A DNA stretch of 64,000 bases from the NCBI GenBank assembly GCA_024180945.1, contig JAKSGN010000023.1, forward strand, positions 806,001-870,000. The letters run 5' to 3'. Of the stretch, positions 33,078 to 43,435 are shown one piece after another. The notes beneath the pieces are model-generated. The model was not told where the DNA came from. It saw nothing but the letters and a program-made list of their open reading frames with translations, and did not search any database. How positions within the stretch are numbered: position 1 is the first letter of the stretch; the number at the start of each line of letters is the position of its first letter. A program made the position numbers and the translations under genes. The stretch is from Macrophomina tecta (Eukaryota; Ascomycota; Dothideomycetes; Botryosphaeriales; Botryosphaeriaceae).

Positions 33078-34322
33078 ATGTCTGGAGACGAAGATGATGG
33101 GGGCGGGTACGCGACCGTTGGCGCGTCGCGACGGTTGGCGCGTCTCCAGGCTCGCCAAACCGACTACCGCGCCCTCCACACTGGCAAGACAACGGGACAG
33201 CGAAAGGCTCGCTCGACCACCGTGCCCGAAATACCTAGCGATTCGACCCTGGATGACGTGATTAGCCTGCTCAATGTCATTGTTACGCAGAACGACCGGC
33301 TTACCGAGCGGAACGAAGAGCTTGCAGAGCAGGTAGCCCGGAACGAAGACGAGATTAGGCGTCTGTGCAGCGTGCTCGAGACGTCCGAGGAAACGCAGGC
33401 TAAGATGGAGGAGCGCATGGCGAAGATGGAGAAGCAGATTGCCGCGCTCGTGGAGTCGACGCGCAGGAATTTGAGCTCACAGTCCCAGATCAACGCCAGG
33501 TACGCGAACGTGCTCCGAGGGGGACCGCCGACACCTGCGAACAGCAGTCCATCGTCCACCGCCGCTGTCCCAGTACGCGCGAACCAAGCGACCGTCTCCA
33601 CGACTCGAATAATGCCACCCGCGATCGAGCTCGATCTTACGAATGCCCCGGGGATATCCGCGCACGGTTGCAGACGGCGCTGGAGAGTCAGGAAGCCACA
33701 AAAGAAGTTAAGTGCTGCGGAATAACAAGAAACCCAAGCGATGCGGCCAAGATGCGCGCTTTCTTTAGGACGGAAGAGGACGAAGGGCTCGTCAGGTCGA
33801 ACCTCGGATGGCTGGAGACGGCCTTCCGGGGGGCGAGGATCCGGGGTCGCCAGTGGCACCCAGTCAAGGTAGACAATGTAAACAAGTTGGCTATTCTAAA
33901 CGACGACCGCACCACGGTGCGCGCCGATGCGGGCCAGAAAATCGGCACGGAAAACGACGTCGAAGTAACGCAGGTCCGTTGATTAAGCAAGCCGAGCAGC
34001 CGTCTCTACGGGTCGGCGGTAATTTACCTTGCCAAGAAGAGCGAGGCCGACGCACTCCTCGCCAGGAGAGTGATCGATATAGGTGGAGAGGGTATACTAA
34101 CGTGTTTGAGCACCGCCCGCGGCCAAGGCGCTGCTTCAAGTGCTAGAGCTACGACCACCTGCAGTTCCGCTGCCGGGGAGAAGAAAGATGCGTGAAATGC
34201 GCGGGTATTGGCCACAGAGAGGACGGCTGCTCGTCGACGACGGTAAAGTGCGTCGCTTGCGGTGGTCCGCATAGAGCAGACGGTAGAGGCCGCCCGGAGT
34301 ATGACAAGCTCTTGCGCGAAAT
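33078..34322 (+). pseudogene. LINE ORF1 (gag-like, zinc knuckles), frameshifted
   Basis: The first frame starts MSGDEDDGGGYATVG. It has a long coiled coil (ERNEELAEQVARNEDEIRRL and MEERMAKMEKQIAALVE, about residues 70-140) and runs to 33725. A frameshift near 33660 moves it to the frame of 33668-33982, whose extension reads to the knuckle region. The second, fully preserved knuckle is CVKCAGIGHREDGC (CX2CX4HX4C). The first (CFKC, then H and C) is interrupted by a TAG at about 34144. A third CxxC-type motif (CVACGGPH) follows. ORF1 proteins of this kind bind element RNA in the retrotransposition particle. This copy is dead. Confidence 0.75.
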
Positions 34323-34336
34323 GCTACGCCAGCGGA

Positions 34337-35287
34337 ATGAATAGACCGTTAAAAGTGATTCACGCGAACTTAGGAAAGAGCGGGACAGCGCAGTACAGCC
34401 TACTAAACGACGAAGACCTGAGCGATTTTAGTGTTATTTTCATCTCAGAACCTAACTGTTTTCGCGAGTCTGGCGGTGAGACCGTGGCAGCACCTATTAC
34501 CCATCCATATTGGAAGCAACTGCTGCCCACGATATCGCGGCATAGTCGCTATCCCGTTCGTTCAATGTTGTGGATCCGTAAAGACACGCAAGCCAGGCAG
34601 ATCGCAGTACCCTCTGCCGACATCACAGCCGCAGTCGTTACGCTGCGGGACCGGATCGCGTTCGTAGCAGCCGTGTACGTCGCCAAAAAGGAGAACGTGG
34701 ACGATCCGGAACTCACCAGCGCGCTTGAGCACCTGAGAACGGCAATCACACAGATAGGAGGCCAAACTAACGGGGTACTGGAGCTCCTCATCTGCGGTGA
34801 CTTTAACGGACACGATCAATTATGGGGAGGCGATCTAGTATACAGCTCTCCGCGCAACGGAGAAGGCGCGCCGATAATCGACTTTATGGGGGACTTTCAC
34901 CTACAGAGCCTACTGCGTAGAGGCACGGTCACGTATGAATCAGCCGGCCAGAGTTCTACAATCGATCTTATCCTGGCGTCGCCCCGACTAGCGGAAGAGA
35001 TGAGCGATTGTAGTCCTTCTAGTACGGTATATGGACATGATCATCTAGCCATCGAAGCCTATTTTGAGACTGACGTGCCTTATCAAGAACTAGAGGCGCG
35101 ATACACGTTGCGTAGCGTCAACTGGGAGGCCGTTAGAAGTGACGTAAGAAAGAAGCTCACTGAGCAGCCACCTCCAGAAGCCCAAGACATTGAAAGCTTC
35201 ACCAACTACTTTGGGATACATCTGTGTGGTCGTAGACAGCCGTATTCCAGCAAAACTTTTTTCGGTACATCATCTGGTGATAGTTAG
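34337..35287 (+). pseudogene. LINE ORF2, endonuclease domain only
   Basis: Starts at the ATG at 34337 (MNRPLKVIHANLGKSG). It shows an APE-like endonuclease/exonuclease/phosphatase fold: HANLGKS (N of the active site), FISEPNCF (metal-binding Glu), LLICGDFNGHDQLWG (GDFN), STIDLILAS and a final VYGHDHLAI (the His near the end). The enzyme nicks target DNA to prime reverse transcription. The domain frame is intact for about 250 residues. The reverse transcriptase is missing and the tail after about 35220 (GRRQPYSSKTFFGTSSG) is unrelated. It is a truncated relic. Confidence 0.82.
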
Positions 35288-37473
35288 TCCTTAGACAACG
35301 AATATCCGAATGTAACGGATAGAAAGGGAGCTCCTTGTCATCCTGCTTAGCAATCGGTGTAGTAGTGCTCACGAGAATGCTCACTTCAGATTACACGATA
35401 ACCGTACGCTATATATCGATGCAAGAGCTAACTGCACATGCTTGGTGCCAGCAAACGAGGCATTTTTTCCGCGAAGAACTTTCCATTCCTTAATGAGCGC
35501 GACGTATCGCTGTTCTCTCTGCAAGAGACCTCGGTCTCGCCGATTTCACAAAGAACAAGCGTCCGTTCGGGGCATGTCTCAAGCGTCTTCGATATGCTCT
35601 CAAACATCCTGCAGAGGTTCTGAACATAACCTTTCATGGAGACAAATGCCGCGTGCACTGGAGGTGCATGTGTATCACCATTACGTGGACGAGCCGAAGA
35701 TTGCTCCGCCGCAGAACGACGGGCCCATAACGGCGGTTGGCCGGATCCCATCTATACATGAGCTTCCCGGTGAACAGGATATGGGCACTGATAGCCCGCC
35801 ACCTGTTGCAAGACAGACAAAACCCTATCGTGCGTATAGACCATACAGCAGCCCCGCCGCTTCGTGAGTGTGTCTACTATCATTTGTTCGAGTATGGGCA
35901 GATGGCGTTATTTGTTATGTTAGATTCAGTGGAGAAAGAGACGCGGGAGGGCTTTTAATGCGTCTAGTTTTCGAAAACGAGGAACCTCAAGTTACTGGTG
36001 GCACGTCATACGGTTGGAAACCATGTTCATTATTATTTCGGCGAACCGGAAGGGGACACCGTGTTAACGCCAGTAATATCGAGTAAAAACCACTGAATCC
36101 AATCTTTATTTGAATATAGTCTCACAAATTGCTTTTGTTCCGTAGTATGACTTCCTTTAGTTGTGCCTGGCAAACAAGACTTCGTAACTAACTAATATCT
36201 ACACCAGGTCCCCAAATATAGCCTTCTAAGTTTCCGCGCTCGTTGCCAGCAGCACTTTCGTAGGGAGAGAACATATATTTTGATCGGCGTTCTGTGTGTT
36301 TGGAAAGCAGAGCCGGCGCGATGCAATAAAGCAGCGGCATTTACGCTTTTCACGGCCGGTCAGCAAAACGGATTCATCGAAAATGCTTCTTTAAATGCTC
36401 GACGTTCCGCGCTAGACGGTCATTCTTAGCCTCGTGCATACGCGCAGAATATCCTATCAATAGTTGGAGCAAAATACAAGAATCCTCATGCAATCTTTCT
36501 GTCTAGCAGCAATGTCGGACTGAGGATAGTCAGACCATTTAAGGCGAAACCGCCTAATTTTGCATCGACATATTAGATCCAATAATCGATAATAGAACAT
36601 TGCATGTTGGTGAGCACACTCCTATTATTAGTCAGTAATTACCAACTCGAAGCCGAAAGGTAGAACTAATTGAAAAAGTAGCTCGTAAGCAGACAGGAGA
36701 AGGCAGGACGTGTGTCTGCACATAAAGCGAGCCCTTTACACTCCCACCTTCCAATTGATCCAATTGAAATCCCCTGTTATCTCCGTTCCCAAATATGCAA
36801 GATCCTGTCATCTGTCGCAGGATGTCTGCCAGCACATTTCTTCACTGTGACCCCCGGAGCGATGACTGTGCAGAGGCTGGTTCCGAGCTAAGCTTACGGG
36901 TAAGTCTTGGGGGGCTGAGCCAATCCAGCAGAGCCCCACCTAGCCTTGGCCGAGCCCTTCGTGCTTCCGTTCGAGAGATGTACGGTCCTGGACGACTTAC
37001 GCGTAAGTTTAGCCCCTACTTCCTGAATACGAGCACCTCTAAATGGTAAAACCGCAGCAATGCTGCCCAGAAAAACCTCTGGTCGAGCATTGAAGCGTGC
37101 ACTACTGTTACAGGATTCGGGCAGACGCAGAGCTCACAGAAACCCTTTCGATGCTCCAGATCAACCTATGGCTTCTTGTTTGCATTTGCATTACGTAGCA
37201 AGCACGCGGCAAGTATTGAAAAAAAAGACCGCTCAGAAAAGAAGGGTATGTCGGCCAATCCGATCAAAGCACGTCTGGACCGTAGCGGACTGGTGGGACA
37301 GTGAATGACTATGTTGGCCGATCATAAAACATCGTTCACCAGTCGTTGAGCTTATGCCTGGACACTCGGCGCTACTGCATGGGTTACAGCAGAGACGGTA
37401 CAGACACGCCTCTAAACCCAGCTGACTGCTGGCCTATGTAGTATTATGGCCTCTCGAAAAATGCAAACAAACC
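35288..37473. other. 2-kb stretch without a supported gene
   Basis: Several mid-size frames overlap at 35430-35870 on both strands (107-141 residues). None shows a recognisable motif. The rest is AT-rich with short frames only. Confidence 0.3.
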
Positions 37474-37541
37474 TGTTGGACCGAAAAAAGCACGACGCCG
37501 CACTTAGATTCAGTGCGAATTGATTGATTTATGTTCCAACA
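37474..37541. mobile_element. 68-bp LTR-like micro-element with 5-bp target duplication
   Basis: It begins TGTTGGACCG and ends TTCCAACA. It is flanked by AAACC at 37469-37473 and 37542-37546, a perfect 5-bp duplication. The interior has AAAAAAGCACGACGCCGCAC and a hairpin (CGCACTTAGATTCAGTGCG). It is a sister of 8457-8523, and 6456-6518 is a third, eroded copy. Confidence 0.78.
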
Positions 37542-38225
37542 AAACCTGACGGCAGTGCATTATGAGATCCAGGGTAACTAAGACCTTAGATTGGGTTATG
37601 GTCGGACTAGAGGAATGTAGGTAGACCCACCGTAGCAGTTTTGTGGTAACGTGAAAATACAAAGCGGTAGCATCCTTCAAATTTGGCTCTTATTTTCTTA
37701 TTTTCTTGTCTCTCATAGGGGTTTCCAGGTCTTGAAAAGCCGGTGCGCCGTCATGCTTCTCGTCTTTTTCCGTGGCTGTTTCCTTGATGACTGGCAGTAG
37801 GAAGGCCGGCCCCGAGTAGAGCCTCCTTACGTGCTTAATGCGTCTCCAATGATAATGTGGCCTTTGGCTCCCATGCTCCATGGCTGTTTTGCTGACAGTA
37901 GGACTGCTGATGTAGAGTGCTAACAGACGAGCGGCAGCATTGGGCGCCATCATTAATATGCCCACCGCTCCCCATAATTTTTCTCATTGAATAAACGGCC
38001 ATAATTACTTGGTCTAGACCCAAAAAAATTATTGTAATTTTGCAGCGCTTACACAGTACACTCAGTAATATTTGCAGAACGATGTGAGAAGAGACACATT
38101 GCCCGCACCAATGATTTATACCCTCTGCTCATGCGAGGCAGAGCATTGGAAGGCGGCAGGTACGAGGATGAATATATTAAGACGAACCTCAGATAGCCGT
38201 GAGCGAAATCATGTGGCTTCTACTT
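37542..38225. other. No gene recognised; one possible gene fragment
   Basis: A minus-strand frame of 91 residues (37965-37690, MGILMMAPNAAARLLALY start, basic tail) looks protein-like but is not recognised. Otherwise AT-rich. Confidence 0.25.
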
Positions 38226-39305
38226 TTAGATTATAACAGTGGAGTGCCGCCACACGCTTATCCAGCTCTTCCCTCTTCCCACTTCTTGTGTGTGGTCGGG
38301 AATATAGTGCGCGAACCTAACCAGTCCGTTTTCCATCCTCAAAACGCACCCGCTACCATCGATTTCTGGAATGACGTGCCCGTCGGAATCATAGGCGACC
38401 GTCTCACCGGGCCGGCCGAGGTGCTGCTCGTACATGTCCGAGGATACGCCGAAGGGCGGGCCTCCAGTCCACGGCGGTTTGAACAACGGGTACTCGACGC
38501 AGATGAGTGCAGCATGGGGGTCCCGCGATAGGAGCTGCGACATCCGCCGCGCCCAGGAAGGCCGTAGTGCCGGCGGCAAGGCACAGAAGAACTATAGTCT
38601 TTTATTAGCTGCTTTTTCTTTTCTTTTATATTCTTTCCGTTCCTTTACTTTCTTTTCCTTTCCACTCTTTTTTCTCGCTCATGCAGGAGAAAAAAAAACA
38701 GGAGAGGATCATACCGTGTAGTCGTAGATTAAGTCGAACCCGCTCTCAGCTCCTTCGTTCTACTCGTCCTGGAAGAAATCGCCGCACACGAGCCTGACAG
38801 ATCCGCGTCCAAACCCACTCGGCCCTTCTTCCCCAGCCTCCCCCTGAGGGCTCTCGTGCGCCTCAATCCAGACCTGTGCCGCAGCTATAGCATGCTCGCT
38901 TGTATCTAGTCCAACGACGTCGAACCCAGCTGAAGCCAGCAGATGCACATCGTAGCCTCTGCCGCATCCTGGAACCAGAGCCTTTCTCGTCCGTCCGGTG
39001 ATGCGATCGATCGGCTCCGGAATCAGGCCCGGCACCTGGCTCGACGGCCCATGCTGAGCTCTAGAAAGCACTGACTGAACGAGCCGGACCAGTGCGGGGT
39101 TCGGGCATCCTTGGTCCCAAGGCGGACGCTCCCCAGCTCGCCAAAGCTCGTCCCATCGACCACGGTCGTCTGCGGCATCGCAAGCGGCGAACTGCTTGGT
39201 GAGCTCTTGGTGGGCGGGGACAGGAGCATATGTCCGGGCGATATTTTCCTGGGCTGGCATGCTGTGTGACAAGAGGCCTAACAACCGGCCTGACTCAGTC
39301 GGCAT
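38226..39305 (-). pseudogene. SAM-dependent thiol/thiopurine-type methyltransferase, one stop
   Basis: Two exons on the minus strand, 39305-38715 and 38591-38226, are joined by a 123-bp intron (GTATGA..TATAG) in frame, about 318 codons. Motifs: WDELWRAGERPPWDQG (substrate/SAM region), KALVPGCGRGYDVHLLA (SAM loop GCGRGYD), VVGLDTSEHAI, LVCGDFFQDE, then FDLIYDYT/FFCALPPALRPSWARRM across the intron, and VEYPLFKPPWTGGPPFG. This matches the TPMT-like family of fungal and plant thiol methyltransferases. A single TAG at 38760-38762, just after GDFFQDE, truncates it. The downstream sequence is still well preserved, so the stop is recent. It could be a sequencing error. Confidence 0.82.
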
Positions 39306-39979
39306 GTACTTGTAAATGCGAATGACTCGTTTGTCGCTTCTAAATTGCTACTCGGAGGCAAGACATGCAAGACATGCAAGCTGCTGGAGTGGGATATATA
39401 TGTTTCGTTTACCGTTATTACTGGTCTATCAACTCAAAAATATAAAAATGAAATAGAAAGAGTAGAAGTTACGAAAAAGATCGGCGCAATGTCTGAGAAC
39501 GACAACTCCCTATCAAGCCAACCATCGTCTTGTGAAATCTCATTTGTCATGCCCTGTGAAAAAAAAAATTAAAAAAAATGGAAACGAACTAAGTTATTAT
39601 AAACCAAAAGTTACTGTGATAACCGCCGAGTATATTACACGGCCATAGGATGGTGGAAAGCGGTAATAATGCAGTCATAGTCCGTCACTAGGTATAGCCC
39701 GGAATATTAGCCTCCCGCAGACCGTCCATCAACTGGCCAATTTCATCCTCTGCAAGCGTAATATTGTGGGATGTAATAAATTCTACCTGAGACAGCCGTT
39801 GAAAAATGAAACGGCGCAAAACAGGACAGTAATCCTTAGTCCTGAACGTGGAATGGTCCTTGAGAGACTGGCCTTATGCATGCCATCGTGCCTCCTCCAG
39901 TCCCGCTATGAGGGGTTCAGTGCGCTCTCAACCTGCTGCTTTGGATATCGAGCCGCCAAATCTGTGCCTCGCTCGTGAG
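39306..39979. other. No gene recognised
   Basis: Upstream region of the methyltransferase, where its promoter would lie. AT-rich, with no convincing frame. Confidence 0.3.
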
Positions 39980-40627
39980 TCAGTATGGACTCAGCCGATA
40001 CGAGTAAGGTCTGTAGGTGCCTCTCCTTCTAGGTCGCGTACGGTAAGATCCTCTATAATACTGGTTCCGGCCCCGCCCGTGATGCAACCCGTATCTTCGA
40101 TCCTCGAAGCTTTCGTCGTTCAAGTAAGTCTGACTTTGGTTGTCTGGATTGTATGAACCGTATGCCTGATTTATTCTCTCGCTATGGTTCTGCAGCGTCC
40201 CTTGTGTCCGTGGTGTCTCCACAAACCTAGAGGAAAAAGTCCGGCTCTCTGGGTCGGAGTAGTTTAGAGGAGTCGTGGGTTCGTCTCTGCAATAATCTCT
40301 ATCCTCTGGGCCATCCTTATTGCTGGTGTCTGTTTGATCATCGACTGTTCTCTCTGCAAAGCCGGTTGTTGTGTGCGCTTCCAATGAACTGCGTCGGCCG
40401 AGAGGGCTGCGTCGGCCCAGAGGACTGCCCAGACATGGCGAGTAAGTCGACGTAGAGTCGTTCTGAGTTCGGCTCGCAGATTGCTCCGGTATGTGAGGGG
40501 CACCTGGCCATTCCCTCAGAGGATATGTATCGACAGCTGGCTGCTCGAAAGCGCGCAGCGATTCGAGGAGGTGAGAAGTGGCGGCTGATATATCCCGTGC
40601 CCATTTGACCCAGTATTCGTCGGCCAT
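39980..40627 (-). CDS. Hypothetical low-complexity protein (215 residues)
   Basis: Starts at the ATG at 40627 with a helical N-terminus (MADEYWVKWARDISAATSHL). A disordered Ser/Thr/Asp-rich middle follows with a tandem repeat (SPLGRRSPLGRRS). The tail is rich in Arg, Tyr and Gly (RRYGLHHGRGRNQYYRGSYR), like RNA-binding RGG/RY regions. I do not recognise the family. Nuclear or RNA-granule function is only a guess from composition. Confidence 0.45.
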   Translation of the reverse strand: MADEYWVKWARDISAATSHLLESLRAFEQPAVDTYPLREWPGAPHIPEQSASRTQNDSTSTYSPCLGSPLGRRSPLGRRSSLEAHTTTGFAERTVDDQTDTSNKDGPEDRDYCRDEPTTPLNYSDPESRTFSSRFVETPRTQGTLQNHSERINQAYGSYNPDNQSQTYLNDESFEDRRYGLHHGRGRNQYYRGSYRTRPRRRGTYRPYSYRLSPY

Positions 40628-41390
40628 GGAGGCGACCTTGAAGGCGGTGTCGCAGTGGCTGAGCTCGCAGATGGCTATTGCATTGCATTATGCGGAAAGA
40701 GAAAACGCTTAAAAGAAGATTCTGAATGCCAATTATGGTACACTCGAATATTTGGGAGTGTGCCATTTACCAGCTGGTCAGCGCTCTTGAAAAGCTCTCC
40801 TGATGACTCAATCTTTTTTCCCTCTCGGATGGGAAATGTCGTAATAATTGCGCGCTTTTTGGGTGACCTTAGAAAGCGCTGATTCTACTTTCTACACCAA
40901 CGCCCAGTGATGACAGTCAGGCGACTAGAGTATCTCACTGGGGATACGCGGTAAGGCTGTTCCATTATGCGAAGCCCTCCAAGGACCGTCGAGGAATGTG
41001 ATCAATGTCTCTAGATGGCGAGGTCTTTCTCTCGTGGTTTAAGAATATTTCAGGCGCACGGTATAACACAGCATCAGGAACAAGAACCAGCCAGAGGGTT
41101 TAGGGATAAATCTGCTTCGAGAGCCCATAACGGTCGGATTATTACGGAGAGGCCAATGAATTGTGGGATTTTTCTCAGTCTAAAAGAACATGATATCTTG
41201 TACTTAGGTCATTAAGGCCCTCCAAATTACAGAACCAGAGGAAGACAGAACCATCGGGTCGAGGTCGAATATTATAACTTTAGGTGCCAGTTCTTAATGT
41301 GAGCATCACCAGAAGTGTCCATTCGCGCATTACCTGACACACATACCACGTTTAGCTCTATTACAACATACATAATTTCCGATATTTCCC
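40628..41390. other. No gene recognised
   Basis: Short frames only. Confidence 0.3.
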
Positions 41391-41609
41391 ATGGATATCT
41401 CTACGCCAGAGAACGAGGCTACCAGTCACCGATTGCCCCAGAAAACGCCTTTTCTAGAAGAACGAATCAACATACTGCTGTCGAGCTATAAGGACACCGA
41501 GAAAGAGTTCCGAAAAATCCGGGACATAGCGGACGAGATCGAGACCCATATCTCTGCAATCAGAGACCACATCTATAGCCTCCAAATATTCGCGCAGACG
41601 TTAAAATAG
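41391..41609 (+). CDS. Small coiled-coil hypothetical protein (72 residues)
   Basis: Starts MDISTPENEATSHRLPQK. From residue 22 on it is a single helical, heptad-like segment (ERINILLSSYKDTEKEF and EIETHISAIRDHIYSLQIF). The composition is protein-like and the frame is compact. It could be a free small gene or a remnant of a gag-like protein. No motif is recognisable. Confidence 0.35.
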   Translation: MDISTPENEATSHRLPQKTPFLEERINILLSSYKDTEKEFRKIRDIADEIETHISAIRDHIYSLQIFAQTLK

Positions 41610-42980
41610 TACGGAGAATTGTAGAGCTGGTGAACAGAGCATTTCGAGCGCGGGATAACCCATGCGCGGTGCGAAGTTTGAGTTGAGCCACGAGAGAATA
41701 ACGAGTAAAATGTGAAGAAGCGCGCTGTTGGAGAAAGAGTTGCCTGATTATGGGCAGGATTCTAAGCTTCGGCCGACGGATGCTAGCGCGAGACAGACAC
41801 TCATGTTTATCGATGGACGATTGTCGAGGGTTATTGCCACTTGCATAATATACGAGAGCGATTCCTGAGCGCCAATATTTAGGTCTAGGATTTCGCAGCT
41901 ATTCCGTTTGGCGAGAAGCTGAAGGTAGTGCAGAAAACTGATGTTCTCGCCGGTTTCTATGGCGCCGGAATGAACCTGTTGGAATGGAGCAAAAGGACGG
42001 AACTCGTCCAGTTACTCCATGTTGCTAGGGGGCCTCTTATACCCCCACCCCCTGATGTTAGGGTTGGTGGAACTGACGCATATATCTAACAGAACCATTC
42101 GATGTATCACCCACCCAAATCGAGCGTTGTCGAAATACTGCCTCACGAACTCGAGTAGGAGGTGTTAATTCGCCGAACTTTCGGCGGAATTCTTGCTGTA
42201 CTTCGAAATTGATGAATGCCGGTCGCTATGGATTCCTGGCACTCTAACCATGGCGAAGAGGAGGCTTAAGCAATCGACCAAGAAGGCATCGATCAGCTAA
42301 ATATTGAGCCCACAATGCATCTAATTGTTCGCAAATAGAAAGCGGACGACGCGTTAGTAGTAGCTTTCCGTAGTTAATTATTGCCTATGTTGTTCAATTT
42401 ACCCGATGTCGACATGGAAAGGACTGCCGTTCCATATTTTTGGGATAACTAAGCACGGTATATTAGAGGATTCCTAAGGCGTCTTTAGCTCTATTAGGGA
42501 AGTCCTAGGCATCGACCGCTCGTTGCCTAGTAAAGGTAAGTAGGCTTGCTTATATACATAAATGAGTGCTTGAATAACCGAGGAGAGCAGAAGCCGATAT
42601 TGCTATCCGAAGCTTGTGAAGATGAGGAGTAGTGAGGAGGTGGCAAAGAGTAGATGCTGATCTGAGGCAGTAAGGCAAAATAGTCCGACATTACTAGTGT
42701 GATGGGTCGCAGCACCCAGTTTCTTTTTGTTGGAATATCACGTGTGTGTGCAATAAACTCTAGCCTAGTCACGAAAGAGGACGGATAAGAGGACTCCCCC
42801 TAAGCGTACCTCTTAGTCCTCATGCCACTCATTCTCAATTGATGGTATCACCACCAAATCCAACACCTGCTAACGTCCGTCCAAGTGTCACGGAAAACCA
42901 ACCGTGCCGGAAAATATGAGAGGTACTTTACGTTCAAGCGACTATATACCTACGCAAACGTCCAGCTATGCTAGAATTAT
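41610..42980. other. No gene; possible eroded LTR at 42728-42865
   Basis: Short frames only. 42728-42865 starts TGTTGGAATATCACGTG and ends ATCCAACA. It resembles the solo LTR at 42981-43232 (shared GCCACTCATT, CAATTGAT and a CAC(C)AC block) but lacks a target duplication. Confidence 0.4.
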
Positions 42981-43232
42981 TGTTGGATCAATCACGTGCA
43001 ATTGGCTTTCGCCAAGTGTTGGAATATTTGATTCAGTAGTGTTTTGGATTCAGTTATGTCTTATACTCGTTGCACACTTGTCTCAGTAGGTAAGCAAGTT
43101 ACATACCCGTTTTACCCTAGTAGGTAGAATAGGTATAAGGGAAGCCCGTACGGCCTCCCTCTACTGGATATGCCACTCATTCCAATTGATTCTTTTATCA
43201 TTGATCAAGCCGTCACACCACTTGTTCCAACA
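42981..43232. mobile_element. Solo LTR (252 bp) with 5-bp target duplication
   Basis: It begins TGTTGGATCAATCACGTG and ends TTGTTCCAACA. It is flanked by ATTAT at 42976-42980 and 43233-43237. No internal retrotransposon sequence is attached, so this is a solo LTR from recombination between the two LTRs of a former element. The TGTTGGA/TCCAACA ends suggest the Copia type. Confidence 0.72.
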
Positions 43233-43236
43233 ATTA

Positions 43237-43435
43237 TATATGCATATTATACTATAGCTACTTCTGAACATTTATAACCTAGCCTACCTAAAAATTACAT
43301 TCGGATCGTCGCATGCGTGCCTAAGTTACAAAGAGCATTCGTCTTTGGCAAAATAGAGTTTCTTCCCTATAGGACTACTTTTAAGTTCTTGCTACTTTAT
43401 AATACTTATAATAACTCTTATCTAAGCCTTGGGGT
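43237..43435. repeat. Dispersed repeat B, copy 2
   Basis: Matches 9337-9520 in the same orientation. It lies between the solo LTR and pogo copy E1. Confidence 0.5.

Larger units (their letters stand above)
32960..35287 (+). mobile_element. Tad-like non-LTR retrotransposon (LINE), truncated
   Basis: Order: leader, ORF1 with coiled coil and CCHC knuckles (33078-34322), and ORF2 starting with an APE-type endonuclease (34337-35287). The reverse transcriptase that should follow is absent, and homology to a LINE stops by about 35220. The left boundary is approximate. No poly-A tail or target duplication was identified. Confidence 0.75.

Noticed and set aside
33164..33859. 231-residue minus-strand frame inside the LINE
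   Set aside because: Antisense shadow of ORF1, whose coiled coil and knuckles define the real strand.
42728..42865. Possible second solo LTR
   Set aside because: TG..CA ends are present but no target duplication. Mentioned only as weak similarity to 42981-43232.
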